Shown: piece after piece, positions 46,961 through 54,581 of the stretch
Layout of the letters: each line of letters starts with the position of its first letter
Numbering within the stretch: the first letter of the stretch is position 1
DNA from: an uncultured Candidatus Saccharibacteria bacterium
GTDB lineage: Bacteria > Patescibacteria > Saccharimonadia > Saccharimonadales > CAMLKC01
Direction of reading: 5' to 3'
Length of the DNA: 54,581 bases
NCBI GenBank assembly: GCA_946479025.1
Contig: CAMLDM010000001.1
Location: forward strand, 1 to 54,581
Notes under the pieces: model-generated
What the model saw: only the letters and a program-made list of their open reading frames with translations
The model's database searches: none
Told to the model about the DNA's origin: nothing
Position numbers and translations under genes: made by a program

Positions 46961-49258
46961 ATGAGCAAAAATCTAGTTATCGTCGAGTCGCCAGCCAAGG
47001 CAAAAACTATCGAGAAATACCTCGGTAAAGACTTCGTGGTGAAGAGCAGCATCGGCCACGTGCGCGGCCTGCCAAGCAAGAATGGCAGCGTTGACGTTGC
47101 TAATAACTTTGCGCCGCGTTTCGAGGTGAATGCCGACAAGAAAAAGACGATAGCCGAGCTGAAAAAAGAAGTGAAGCAAACTGATACCGTTTGGCTGGCA
47201 AGCGATGAAGACCGCGAAGGAGAGGCGATCGCCTGGCATCTGGCCGAGGTCTTAAAGCTCGACCCGAAAACCACGCACCGTATCGTCTTCCACGAGATCA
47301 CCAAAGGCGCGCTCGACGAAGCCGTCAAAAACCCACGCACCATCGACATGCCGCTGGTCGAGGCGCAACAGGCGCGTCAGTCACTGGACTACCTCGTAGG
47401 ATTCGAACTTTCGCCGGTGCTCTGGCGCAAGGTCCGTCCGCAGCTTTCGGCCGGCCGCGTGCAATCCGTCGCCGTCCGCCTGATCGTCGAGCGCGAAGCT
47501 GAAATTGACGCGCACGTGCCGGAGTCGACCTTCAAACTTACCGCCGAATTCATCCTCGAAGATGGCACGGTTTTGCCAGCAACCAGCAGCAAAAAGCACA
47601 ACTCCATCACCGACGTCCGCGCAGTCCTCGAAGCCTTCTCAAAAAGCAACTTTACGGTTAAAGACATCGAGAAAAAGCCGGGCACCCGCAACCCGGGCGC
47701 GCCGTTTACCACCAGTACGCTCCAGCAAGAGGCATCAAGCAAGCTCGGTTTCAGCCCACGTAACACCATGAGCCTGGCGCAGCGCCTCTACGAAGCCGGT
47801 CTTATTACCTACATGCGTACCGACTCGGTCAACCTTTCGACTCAGGCGCTCGGCGCGATGACTGGATTTATCAAGGAAACATATGGTGACAACTACCACC
47901 AGTTCCGTACGTTCAAGTCCAAATCCGCCAACGCCCAGGAAGCCCATGAGGCCATCCGCCCAACGGATGTCCGTCGCCTGAGTGCCGGTGCTGATGCACA
48001 GCAAAAGAAACTCTACGATCTCATTTGGCGCCGCACACTGAGCACGCAAATGGCCGCCGCATCTCTCGAGAAGACCACCATTTCTATCGCGAGCGACAAA
48101 ACCGATGAGATCATGGAAGCCAAGGGCGAAATCGTCATCTTCGACGGATTCCTTAAAGTGTACGGACGCTCAGGCGACGACGTGCTTCTCCCAGAGGTAA
48201 AGCAGGGCGACCCGCTGACGCTTCAAAAAGCAGAAGCAATCGAGCAGCTCTCGCGCGGTCCGGCCCGCTACACCGAAGCGTCACTCGTGAAAAAGCTCGA
48301 AGAAATGGGCATCGGCCGCCCATCTACCTACGCCAGCACCATCAATACCATCCAAAGCCGCGGCTACGTCGAGCGTGGCGATCTTGAAGGTGTCGAAAAA
48401 GACATCGCAAAACTCATGCTCGAAAACGGCCAGATCAGTGAAAAAACCGAAAAAATCCAATACGGCAAAGATAGCAACAAGCTCTTCCCAACAGATACCG
48501 GCAAGGTAGTGACCGACTTTTTGGTCAAGCACTTCAAACGCGTCATGGACTACGATTTCACCAAGGCCGTCGAAGGCCAGCTGGACGAAATCGCCGTCGG
48601 CAAGAAAGGTCGCGTCCAGGTACTCACCGATTTCTACACGCCATTTCACAAGATGGTCGAAGACAGCGCCGGCATCTCACGCGCCGAAGCCACGCAGACG
48701 CGCCACATAGGCGACGACCCAAAGACCGGGCTGCCGATTTTCGCGCGCTTTGGCCGTTTTGGCCCGATGCTGCAAAAAGGCGAGCAGTCGGATGATCCGA
48801 AGCCAACCTTCGCACCACTTCCAACAGGCGCAAAGATAGAGACCGTCACGCTCGAGCAAGCGCTTGAAATGTTCAAATTGCCGCGTATCGTGGGGCAGAC
48901 CGACGACGGCAAGGAAATCAAAGCCAATATCGGCCGCTTCGGCCCGTATATCCAGGTTGATAAGCTCTTCGTCAGCATCAAGCCGCTCGATCCGCACACC
49001 ATTACGCTTGAGGAAGCCAAAAAACTCTACGCTGAAAAGCTCAAGGCCGAGGCAGAAAAGAACATCGCCGACTTTGGCGACGGCATCAAAGTACTAAACG
49101 GCCGCTTCGGCCCGTATATCACCGACGGCAAGAAGAATGCCAAAATACCGAAAGACACCGATCCGAAGTCGATCACGCACGAGCAGGCAAAAGAGCTGCT
49201 CGATAAGGCTCCGGCGAAGACAGCCCGCAAACGTATCGTGCGCCGTAAAGCATCGTAG
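46961..49258 (+). CDS. topA: DNA topoisomerase I
   Basis: Type IA topoisomerase of 765 residues that relaxes negative supercoils. The TOPRIM domain begins NLVIVESPAKAKTIEKYLG, with SDEDREGEAIAWH as the acidic motif. The active-site Tyr is Y284 in AGLITYMRTDSV. Instead of C-terminal Cys4 zinc fingers there are FGPYIQ/FGPYITDG-type TopA C-terminal repeats (about 600-750) and a Lys/Arg tail. No Cys4 finger is visible. Confidence 0.97.
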   Translation: MSKNLVIVESPAKAKTIEKYLGKDFVVKSSIGHVRGLPSKNGSVDVANNFAPRFEVNADKKKTIAELKKEVKQTDTVWLASDEDREGEAIAWHLAEVLKLDPKTTHRIVFHEITKGALDEAVKNPRTIDMPLVEAQQARQSLDYLVGFELSPVLWRKVRPQLSAGRVQSVAVRLIVEREAEIDAHVPESTFKLTAEFILEDGTVLPATSSKKHNSITDVRAVLEAFSKSNFTVKDIEKKPGTRNPGAPFTTSTLQQEASSKLGFSPRNTMSLAQRLYEAGLITYMRTDSVNLSTQALGAMTGFIKETYGDNYHQFRTFKSKSANAQEAHEAIRPTDVRRLSAGADAQQKKLYDLIWRRTLSTQMAAASLEKTTISIASDKTDEIMEAKGEIVIFDGFLKVYGRSGDDVLLPEVKQGDPLTLQKAEAIEQLSRGPARYTEASLVKKLEEMGIGRPSTYASTINTIQSRGYVERGDLEGVEKDIAKLMLENGQISEKTEKIQYGKDSNKLFPTDTGKVVTDFLVKHFKRVMDYDFTKAVEGQLDEIAVGKKGRVQVLTDFYTPFHKMVEDSAGISRAEATQTRHIGDDPKTGLPIFARFGRFGPMLQKGEQSDDPKPTFAPLPTGAKIETVTLEQALEMFKLPRIVGQTDDGKEIKANIGRFGPYIQVDKLFVSIKPLDPHTITLEEAKKLYAEKLKAEAEKNIADFGDGIKVLNGRFGPYITDGKKNAKIPKDTDPKSITHEQAKELLDKAPAKTARKRIVRRKAS

Positions 49259-49372
49259 CCATTACCAATCCGGGACATTGCAATCCTCTTTACTTATGAT
49301 ATAATAACAACAATCTCTCAGTACATCCGTGCTGACGAGAACAGTTGAGGCGAACCTACATCGGAGGATTTC

Positions 49373-49933
49373 ATGGCTCGTCGTAAGCGTACGTATGGCG
49401 TACTCTTCGGAGTAACGCTGAGCGCGGCTCTTCTCGTCGGCTGCGGCAACGCCCGCCCGTCGCAGGAGAAGAGCGGGAGCACGGCAACCCCCGTCAGCCA
49501 CGGCAAAGCGCAAAACCCGAAGGCCGCCGCTACGGCGACGGGATTCGCGCCGCGCTTCGACGGTATGTACCGAGGCAGTATCAGCGCGACCAAGCTCGTG
49601 TACGTCCGCTTCTTTCCCAACCACACCGCGTATCACGTGGTCATCACCATCGTCGCGGGCGACAACGACGTGGACAGTCACGTCGTTCGATGGCTGGGGC
49701 CGCAGTGCCCGTCCTCCATCCCCGGACGGCCCGACGGACCGTGGACATACGACGCGAACGGCTCGTTCACGAACAAAACCAGAGCGACCGATCTCTCGAT
49801 ACGAAACTTCACGCCCGGCGGCTTCGACCTGAAGAGCGTCGACAGCTCCCAGGAGGCGCACACCTACCACCTCACCTTCACGCCCGACCCGGCAAAGAAG
49901 GTGACCGTGTGTCCGCCGGTCCACTCCGACTAA
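49373..49933 (+). CDS. High-GC lipoprotein
   Basis: The protein has 186 residues. The signal peptide ends in the lipobox LLVGC, so Cys is lipidated and the protein anchored outside the membrane. A Ser/Thr/Lys linker and a beta-rich domain (about 60-180) with two Cys follow; family not recognised. GGAGG lies 7 nt before the ATG, with a TATAAT about 70 nt upstream. A hairpin terminator follows. It has the style of actinobacterial lipoproteins, and a surface location would suit contact with a host cell (inference). Confidence 0.7.
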   Translation: MARRKRTYGVLFGVTLSAALLVGCGNARPSQEKSGSTATPVSHGKAQNPKAAATATGFAPRFDGMYRGSISATKLVYVRFFPNHTAYHVVITIVAGDNDVDSHVVRWLGPQCPSSIPGRPDGPWTYDANGSFTNKTRATDLSIRNFTPGGFDLKSVDSSQEAHTYHLTFTPDPAKKVTVCPPVHSD

Positions 49934-49982
49934 AAGGAAAGCCCAACTCTACGCCCTGACTCTGGGTGAGTTCCCGCTTCGG

Positions 49983-50014
49983 CGAAAACTCCCCGGATCC
50001 TCGGGGCGTTTTCG
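49983..50014 (+). terminator. Hairpin terminator with T-rich arm
   Basis: CGAAAACTCCCCG pairs with CGGGGCGTTTTCG (one U-G pair in the plus RNA) around a 6-nt loop. Confidence 0.7.
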
Positions 50015-50155
50015 TTATTTCAGGCTAAGGTGCCGAAGGGCGAGTGGCGCTTATTTCCATAAGCAATACCACATCGATACTATTTAAAAAGTAGCAAAAC
50101 ATTCTTTACTGTGCGCGTCCATTTCATGCTATAATTAATTAGACCGGAAAACTAT

Positions 50156-50184
50156 TTGACATTATAGATATATTGTTCTATAAT
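50156..50184 (+). promoter_or_regulatory. Consensus sigma-70 promoter
   Basis: TTGACA, exactly 17 nt, TATAAT: the most perfect promoter in the window. The leader to ATG 50245 is about 54 nt. A second box TGCTATAAT lies at 50127-50135. Confidence 0.75.
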
Positions 50185-50244
50185 CGACTAAAGTAGAAAA
50201 CAACACTAGCTCAAGAGGTGAAACGGAAAGGAACCACGAGCGTC

Positions 50245-51300
50245 ATGGACGAAACTGTAAAACCTGACACCGCGACTACGCTTAAAACCGCGGTAAATGA
50301 CATTCTCGAAATGATCGAACAGGAGCGCGAACGCGAAATTATTACGCGCCGTTTCGGCCTTTTTGACCGCCGTGAAACGCTTGAGCAAATCGGCGAGCTT
50401 CTTGGCATTACCCGCGAACGCGTCCGCCAGCTTGAAAAAGCCATCCTTATCCGCCTGAAAATCGCCGCCGAAGAGAACAAAATCCCTGCAGTCAGCGACG
50501 TAGAGCGCCTGATCGTCCGCGACCTCTCGGAAACCGGCCGCGTTGCCCGCGTCCAGGACGTCACCGCACGGCTTGTTGGTAACAGCAGCGACGCACGAGC
50601 CCGCGCCCACGTTGCCTTTATCTCTGAACTCTCACCGAACCTCGTCGTGCTTAGCGAAAACGACCACTACCACCACGCGGTCGGCATCAAAGAACACGGC
50701 GACGAGAAAAAGATCAAAGAACATGTCGACGAAATCGTCAAAACCGTGAAAAAACACGGCGAACCGCTCCAAGCTGAAGAGCTTCACGCCAAGCTGAAGC
50801 ACGAAAACCCAACGCAGGTACGTGCGCTTGCCAGCACCAGCAAACACCTCGCTAGCCTCAAGGACAACTGGGGTCTTACAAAGTGGCCAACCGTTAACCC
50901 AAAGAACATCCGCGACAAAATCTACGTGATCCTTGCCGAAAACAAGGAGCCGATGCACTTTTCCGACATCGCGAAATCTATCAAGGGCAGCGACTTCAAG
51001 CGAAAAGACGTCACCACCCAGGCGATTCACAACGAACTGATCAAAGACAAGCGCTTCGTTCTGATCGGCCGCGGCATCTACGCGCTCGACAACTGGGGCT
51101 TTTCTAAGGGAACCGTAGCCGACATCATTACCGACGTTCTGAAGAAAGCGGGCGAACCGCTTCACCGCGACGAAATCGTCAAGCGCGTGCTTAAGAGCCG
51201 CCAGGTAAAAGAGACGACTATCTTGCTCAATCTCCAGAGCAAATCTCAGTTCAAGCGCGTCGCAAAGGCGACTTACACGCTCGACGAACCAGCGAAGTAG
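50245..51300 (+). CDS. Sigma-70 region 4-like plus HARE-HTH protein
   Basis: The protein has 351 residues. The N-terminal part (about 20-75) is a sigma region-4-like helix-turn-helix, RRETLEQIGELLGITRERVRQLEKA. It lacks sigma region 2, so it cannot melt a promoter alone. One or two winged HARE-HTH domains follow (NIRDKIYVILAENKEPMHFSDIA near 225-290; GTVADIITDVLKKAGEPLHRDEI near 290-345), related to RNA polymerase delta. It probably tunes RNA polymerase or nucleoid structure. ATG 50245 follows GGAAAGGAA; GTG 50218 is possible. Its consensus promoter suggests high expression. Confidence 0.82.
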   Translation: MDETVKPDTATTLKTAVNDILEMIEQEREREIITRRFGLFDRRETLEQIGELLGITRERVRQLEKAILIRLKIAAEENKIPAVSDVERLIVRDLSETGRVARVQDVTARLVGNSSDARARAHVAFISELSPNLVVLSENDHYHHAVGIKEHGDEKKIKEHVDEIVKTVKKHGEPLQAEELHAKLKHENPTQVRALASTSKHLASLKDNWGLTKWPTVNPKNIRDKIYVILAENKEPMHFSDIAKSIKGSDFKRKDVTTQAIHNELIKDKRFVLIGRGIYALDNWGFSKGTVADIITDVLKKAGEPLHRDEIVKRVLKSRQVKETTILLNLQSKSQFKRVAKATYTLDEPAK

Positions 51301-51345
51301 TTCACCTTGCAAACCATAAGCCGTGATGGGACAATAGAGCTAGGC

Positions 51346-54093
51346 ATGGATATTCTTTTGTGGACCATAAATCTCCTGCTACAATGGTACGTTTGGCTTC
51401 CAATCGTGCTTATTTTGGCATTTTTGACCTACCGCAACTACCGTCGTATCGATAGTATCAAAGCGGCCGACAGCATACTGCTTGTCCTGGAAATCCCAAA
51501 AGCTAACGACAAATCCGAGCTTGCCGCCGAACAATTGTTTGCCAGCCTTCACGGAATCCTGCGCGACCGTAACGAGTTACGGCTTAGCGGCGGCATGCAG
51601 GAGCATCTCAGTTTTGAAATTGCCTCTGTAAACGGCCAGATCCGTTTTTATGTGTGGGTGCCAAAAACGCTGCAGAGCTTCGTTGAAGGGCAAATTTACT
51701 CGCAGTACCCAAGCGTCCAGATTCATAACGCTGAAGAAGACTACGTAGCACACGAGCGCCGCCACAGTGTTGTCTATACCTCTGAAATTACGCTGACCAA
51801 CAGCGAGTTCTTACCAATCAAGACGTTCCAGAGCTTCGAGGTTGACCCGCTCGCCGGTATTACCGGAACGCTGGCTAAGCTCGAATCTACCGGGGAGGAA
51901 TTGTGGGTTCAGGTGCTGGTGCGCCCGATTGCCGACGATTGGCACAAATCATCCGACAAATGGATCAAAAGCGTCAAAACCGGCAATCCGTTCGGCTTTC
52001 TCACCGGTACCGGCGGGGAAGGGTTTAACCTCAAATGGATCGGCGGATTTTTCGCTGCGCTTTCCACCCCGCCAGAGCAGGGGATCGGCGGGAGCGGCGC
52101 CAAAGAGCTTTCTGAACGTGATAAAACACGTATCGCCGAGGCGGAGAAAAAGGCAACCAAGCTGGGCTACCAGGTAAAGGTCCGCTTGGCATACCTCGGT
52201 GAAAGCACGACAAACGCCAAGCTTCGCATGCAGGCGATCGTAGGAACGTTCAAACAGTACAACAGCACCAACCTCAACGGCTTCCAAATGACCGGGGGCA
52301 GCTTCCGTAAAGAGGACCTCGCAAAGTACAAAGCACGCCTCTTCATGGATCGCGGCTATATTCTTAACATCGAAGAACTCGCCAGTGTATTTCACCTGCC
52401 GCACACCAACGTGGAGACGCCAAATATCGTGTGGGCCAGCACCAAAACGGCCGAGCCGCCGGCGAAACTGCCTATCATCACCGGTAACGAAGCGATCGAC
52501 GAGAACATCAGCGCCTTTGGTCTTACCAATTTCCGCGGTATCAACCATCAGTTCGGCATGCTGCGCGTCGACCGCTCGCGCCACGTTTACATCATCGGTC
52601 AAACCGGTGCCGGTAAGTCCGGTACGCTTGAACTCTTTGCGCTGAGCGATATTTTCCACGGCCAAGGTTACGCCATTATCGACCCGCACGGCGACTTTGC
52701 CGTCGATAACATGCGCTTCATCCCCGGTTCGCGCCTGCAGGATGTGGTGTATTTCAATCCGGCCGATACGGCATATCCGCTCGGCTTCAACCCGCTTGAG
52801 GTAACCGATCCGGCGCACAAAACCAATATCTCATCCGAGGTCATTGGTGTGCTCAAGCGCATGTTCGGCGAAAGCTGGGGACCGCGGCTCGAATACATTT
52901 TGCGCTATACCATCCTGGCACTGCTCGACCGCCCGGACACGACCATGCTCGATATCACGCGCATGCTCACCGATAAAAAATTCCGCAAAGAAACGCTTGA
53001 GTACTGTACCGACACCGTAGTGCTGCAATTCTGGAATATCGAGTTCGCCAGCTGGACCGACAAATTCCAGGCCGAAGCCATCGCGCCGGTGCTCAACAAG
53101 GTGGGCGCTTTCACGGCTAACCCTGTCATCCGTAACATTATCGGCCAGCCGAAATCCACCTTCAACATTCGCCAGATCATGGACGAAGGCAAGATCCTCA
53201 TCGTCAACCTCTCTAAAGGTCTGATCGGCGAAGACAACGCCTCGATCCTGGGATCATTCCTCGTCACCAAGATTCAGCTCGCCGCCATGAGTCGAAGCGA
53301 CATTCCAGACATCAAGGATCGCCGTCCGTTCTACCTCTACGTGGACGAATTCCAGAACTTCGCCACTGATTCATTTGCCACCATCCTCTCTGAGGCGCGT
53401 AAGTACGGCCTCAACCTCACCGTCGCCAACCAGTACATCTCCCAGATGAACGAAACCGTGCGCGACGCCGTTTTCGGTAACGTCGGTACAATGATCTCAT
53501 TCCGCGTGTCGGCCGACGACGCGCCGATCCTCGCCAAACAGTTTGAACCGCAGTTTGAGCCAAACGACCTCTTGCAGATGCACAACCGCCACTTCATCAT
53601 CAATATGGTGATCAACGGTGAAAAATCGCCGGCATTTAGCGCAACCACGCTGACGCTGCCGCCGCCACAGATAGACAACACCGGCCGGATCATCGAAAAT
53701 ACTCGTCGCCTCTACAGCCGCAGCAGGGCAGAGGTAGAGCAGGAGATTTCAGCATCCATCCAGCCGCCAAAGCATCTACAGCCGAAAGCGCCGCAGCCAG
53801 CACCAAAACAGTGGCCGATCAACGCCCAGACTCAGGTTGTCACGCCCACGCCACAACCTCAAGCCGCAACCGCAACTCAACCCGCACAGCAGCCACAGCC
53901 GCTGGTAGAATCTGTCGCCGCTACACCGGCGCAAACGCAACCTGCAGAAACAGACACCGAAGCCGCTCCCGCCAAGAAAAAGCGAAAGCGCACTAGAAAG
54001 CGCAAGTCCAAGTCGGCTACGGACGGCGAAATCACGTTGCCGCCGGTCGCCGCAAAGTCAGAGCCGCAAGAAACCGAGATCCGCCTCCGTTAA
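51346..54093 (+). CDS. FtsK/TraD-like type IV secretion ATPase (chromosomal copy)
   Basis: Membrane ATPase of 915 residues. One N-terminal helix (about 3-25) precedes a large domain, then Walker A IIGQTGAGKSGT near 418, IDPHGDFAVDN, and Walker B FYLYVDEFQNFA near 663. The C-terminal 110 residues are Pro/Gln/Ala-rich and end in a basic KKKRKRTRKRKSKS cluster. This copy shares layout with the island ATPase at 21521. GACAAT ends 10 nt before the ATG. It may power DNA uptake or transfer, or a type IV secretion-like machine at the epibiont surface (inference). Confidence 0.88.
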   Translation: MDILLWTINLLLQWYVWLPIVLILAFLTYRNYRRIDSIKAADSILLVLEIPKANDKSELAAEQLFASLHGILRDRNELRLSGGMQEHLSFEIASVNGQIRFYVWVPKTLQSFVEGQIYSQYPSVQIHNAEEDYVAHERRHSVVYTSEITLTNSEFLPIKTFQSFEVDPLAGITGTLAKLESTGEELWVQVLVRPIADDWHKSSDKWIKSVKTGNPFGFLTGTGGEGFNLKWIGGFFAALSTPPEQGIGGSGAKELSERDKTRIAEAEKKATKLGYQVKVRLAYLGESTTNAKLRMQAIVGTFKQYNSTNLNGFQMTGGSFRKEDLAKYKARLFMDRGYILNIEELASVFHLPHTNVETPNIVWASTKTAEPPAKLPIITGNEAIDENISAFGLTNFRGINHQFGMLRVDRSRHVYIIGQTGAGKSGTLELFALSDIFHGQGYAIIDPHGDFAVDNMRFIPGSRLQDVVYFNPADTAYPLGFNPLEVTDPAHKTNISSEVIGVLKRMFGESWGPRLEYILRYTILALLDRPDTTMLDITRMLTDKKFRKETLEYCTDTVVLQFWNIEFASWTDKFQAEAIAPVLNKVGAFTANPVIRNIIGQPKSTFNIRQIMDEGKILIVNLSKGLIGEDNASILGSFLVTKIQLAAMSRSDIPDIKDRRPFYLYVDEFQNFATDSFATILSEARKYGLNLTVANQYISQMNETVRDAVFGNVGTMISFRVSADDAPILAKQFEPQFEPNDLLQMHNRHFIINMVINGEKSPAFSATTLTLPPPQIDNTGRIIENTRRLYSRSRAEVEQEISASIQPPKHLQPKAPQPAPKQWPINAQTQVVTPTPQPQAATATQPAQQPQPLVESVAATPAQTQPAETDTEAAPAKKKRKRTRKRKSKSATDGEITLPPVAAKSEPQETEIRLR

Positions 54094-54108
54094 ACGAGGC
54101 GTTTCTTA

Positions 54109-54117
54109 TGCTATACT
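54109..54117 (+). promoter_or_regulatory. Extended -10 box of likely leaderless gene
   Basis: TGCTATACT ends 9 nt before the ATG at 54127. Confidence 0.6.
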
Positions 54118-54126
54118 AAGCCCAAG

Positions 54127-54581
54127 ATGAGTGAGTTTTTCAAGTCGTTTACCGAGTGGATGCAAAAGCGCGCCACTACCTCAATTATCGGCACCTACGC
54201 CGCGTTTTGGGCGGCGTATCACTGGCAAGTGTTCTATACCACCATGTTCGTCAGCGAAGACCGGGTGTACGAAAAATTTCACCTCCTCAAGAACGAATAC
54301 ATCCACACGTACTTTCTCGGTCTGCACTGGAACCAGCTAGAAACGTACCGAGGATTTCTTATACCTGCTGCAATGACGTTCATTTTCATCTGGATACTGC
54401 CACCATATATCTTCATCCCATCCTTTAAGGCCGAGCGCAAATACAAGCTCGACCGCCGCCGCATCGTCATAAAAGGCGACATCGAGATGGAAAGGGAACG
54501 TGCCAAGTTGGCCGCAGAAAATACCAAAACCCTCGTGGAAGAGAAGAAAGCAGCCGTAATAGAGCGTGAAATCGAGGAGAT
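54127..54581 (+). CDS. Membrane protein with C-terminal coiled coil (cut by window end)
   Basis: The frame is open to the window edge, giving 151 residues so far. Two hydrophobic helices (about 18-40 and 78-100) flank a soluble loop, then a charged coiled coil rich in Glu, Lys and Arg begins (EMERERAKLAAENTKTLVEE). No family recognised. It starts 34 nt after the FtsK/TraD-like ATPase gene and has its own extended -10 box, so it may be functionally linked to that ATPase. Confidence 0.7.
   Translation, partial: MSEFFKSFTEWMQKRATTSIIGTYAAFWAAYHWQVFYTTMFVSEDRVYEKFHLLKNEYIHTYFLGLHWNQLETYRGFLIPAAMTFIFIWILPPYIFIPSFKAERKYKLDRRRIVIKGDIEMERERAKLAAENTKTLVEEKKAAVIEREIEE

Noticed and set aside
49262..49924. 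220-codon minus-strand ORF
   Set aside because: Antisense to the lipoprotein gene, which has a lipobox, Shine-Dalgarno and terminator.
1..54581. UGA recoded as an amino acid (as in Gracilibacteria/Absconditabacteria)
   Set aside because: TGA ends several clear genes (the KwaA-like gene, the 226-residue gene, the right recombinase) and TGG codes Trp throughout.
1..54581. CRISPR array
   Set aside because: No regularly spaced direct repeats and no Cas-like genes were found. The repeats present are isolated pairs.

Overview
The window looks like a chromosome segment of a Candidatus Saccharibacteria (TM7, Patescibacteria/CPR) bacterium of moderate GC, probably an environmental lineage. Compact housekeeping genes (gltX, der, pth, dprA, topA, an RsuA/RluB-type pseudouridine synthase) sit among lineage-style proteins: PEGA, DUF3048, DUF3307, proline-rich two-component proteins, a sigma-4/HARE-HTH protein and a FtsK/TraD-like ATPase. 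TGA is used as a stop and TGG as Trp, so the UGA-recoding CPR groups are unlikely. The taxonomic call is inference from gene style, not from a marker tree.

Layout. 1-8.4 kb: secreted lectin, PEGA protein, gltX, DUF3048 protein and a histidine kinase/response regulator pair. 8.5-16.1 kb: an accessory zone rich in high-GC genes. It holds a four-gene leftward operon that looks like an undescribed peptide (RiPP-like) system, with a precursor-like protein ending in two copies of SWDCSPAY, an unknown protein, a kinase-fold protein and a HAD phosphatase. The same zone carries a guaA 3' remnant, a HIT protein, a rifampin ADP-ribosyltransferase (arr) and two Nudix proteins. About 16.4-31.6 kb: an integrated mobile island with a large serine recombinase at each end. 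It carries a Kiwa-like pair, a RadC-like protein, an XRE regulator with a PD-(D/E)XK nuclease, a second FtsK/TraD-like ATPase, a DNA methyltransferase-HerA-NurA operon and a replication-relaxation protein. The right recombinase gene runs into a tRNA-Glu(CTC) gene on the other strand. 31.7-35.5 kb: a second kinase/regulator pair and the pseudouridine synthase. 35.5-40.8 kb: high-GC genes, a GIY-YIG protein, an IS4-like transposase and a winged-helix protein with odd repeats. 40.9-54.6 kb: der, pth, a ZIP transporter, a candidate structured RNA, dprA, topA, the sigma-4/HARE-HTH gene, the chromosomal FtsK/TraD-like ATPase and a gene cut by the window end.

Two expression styles alternate. Most native genes have a -10 box (often TGnTATAAT) only 6-11 nt before the start codon and no Shine-Dalgarno, so they are probably leaderless. 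The high-GC genes mostly have TTGACA-type promoters, longer leaders, a clear Shine-Dalgarno and a GC-rich 3' hairpin, often with G-U pairs that favour folding in the transcribed RNA. They look like self-contained cassettes dropped between native genes, perhaps from actinobacterial hosts.

The strongest leads for new biology are the SWDCSPAY operon, the MTase-HerA-NurA operon with its Kiwa-like neighbour, and the structured RNA candidate between a high-GC gene and dprA.
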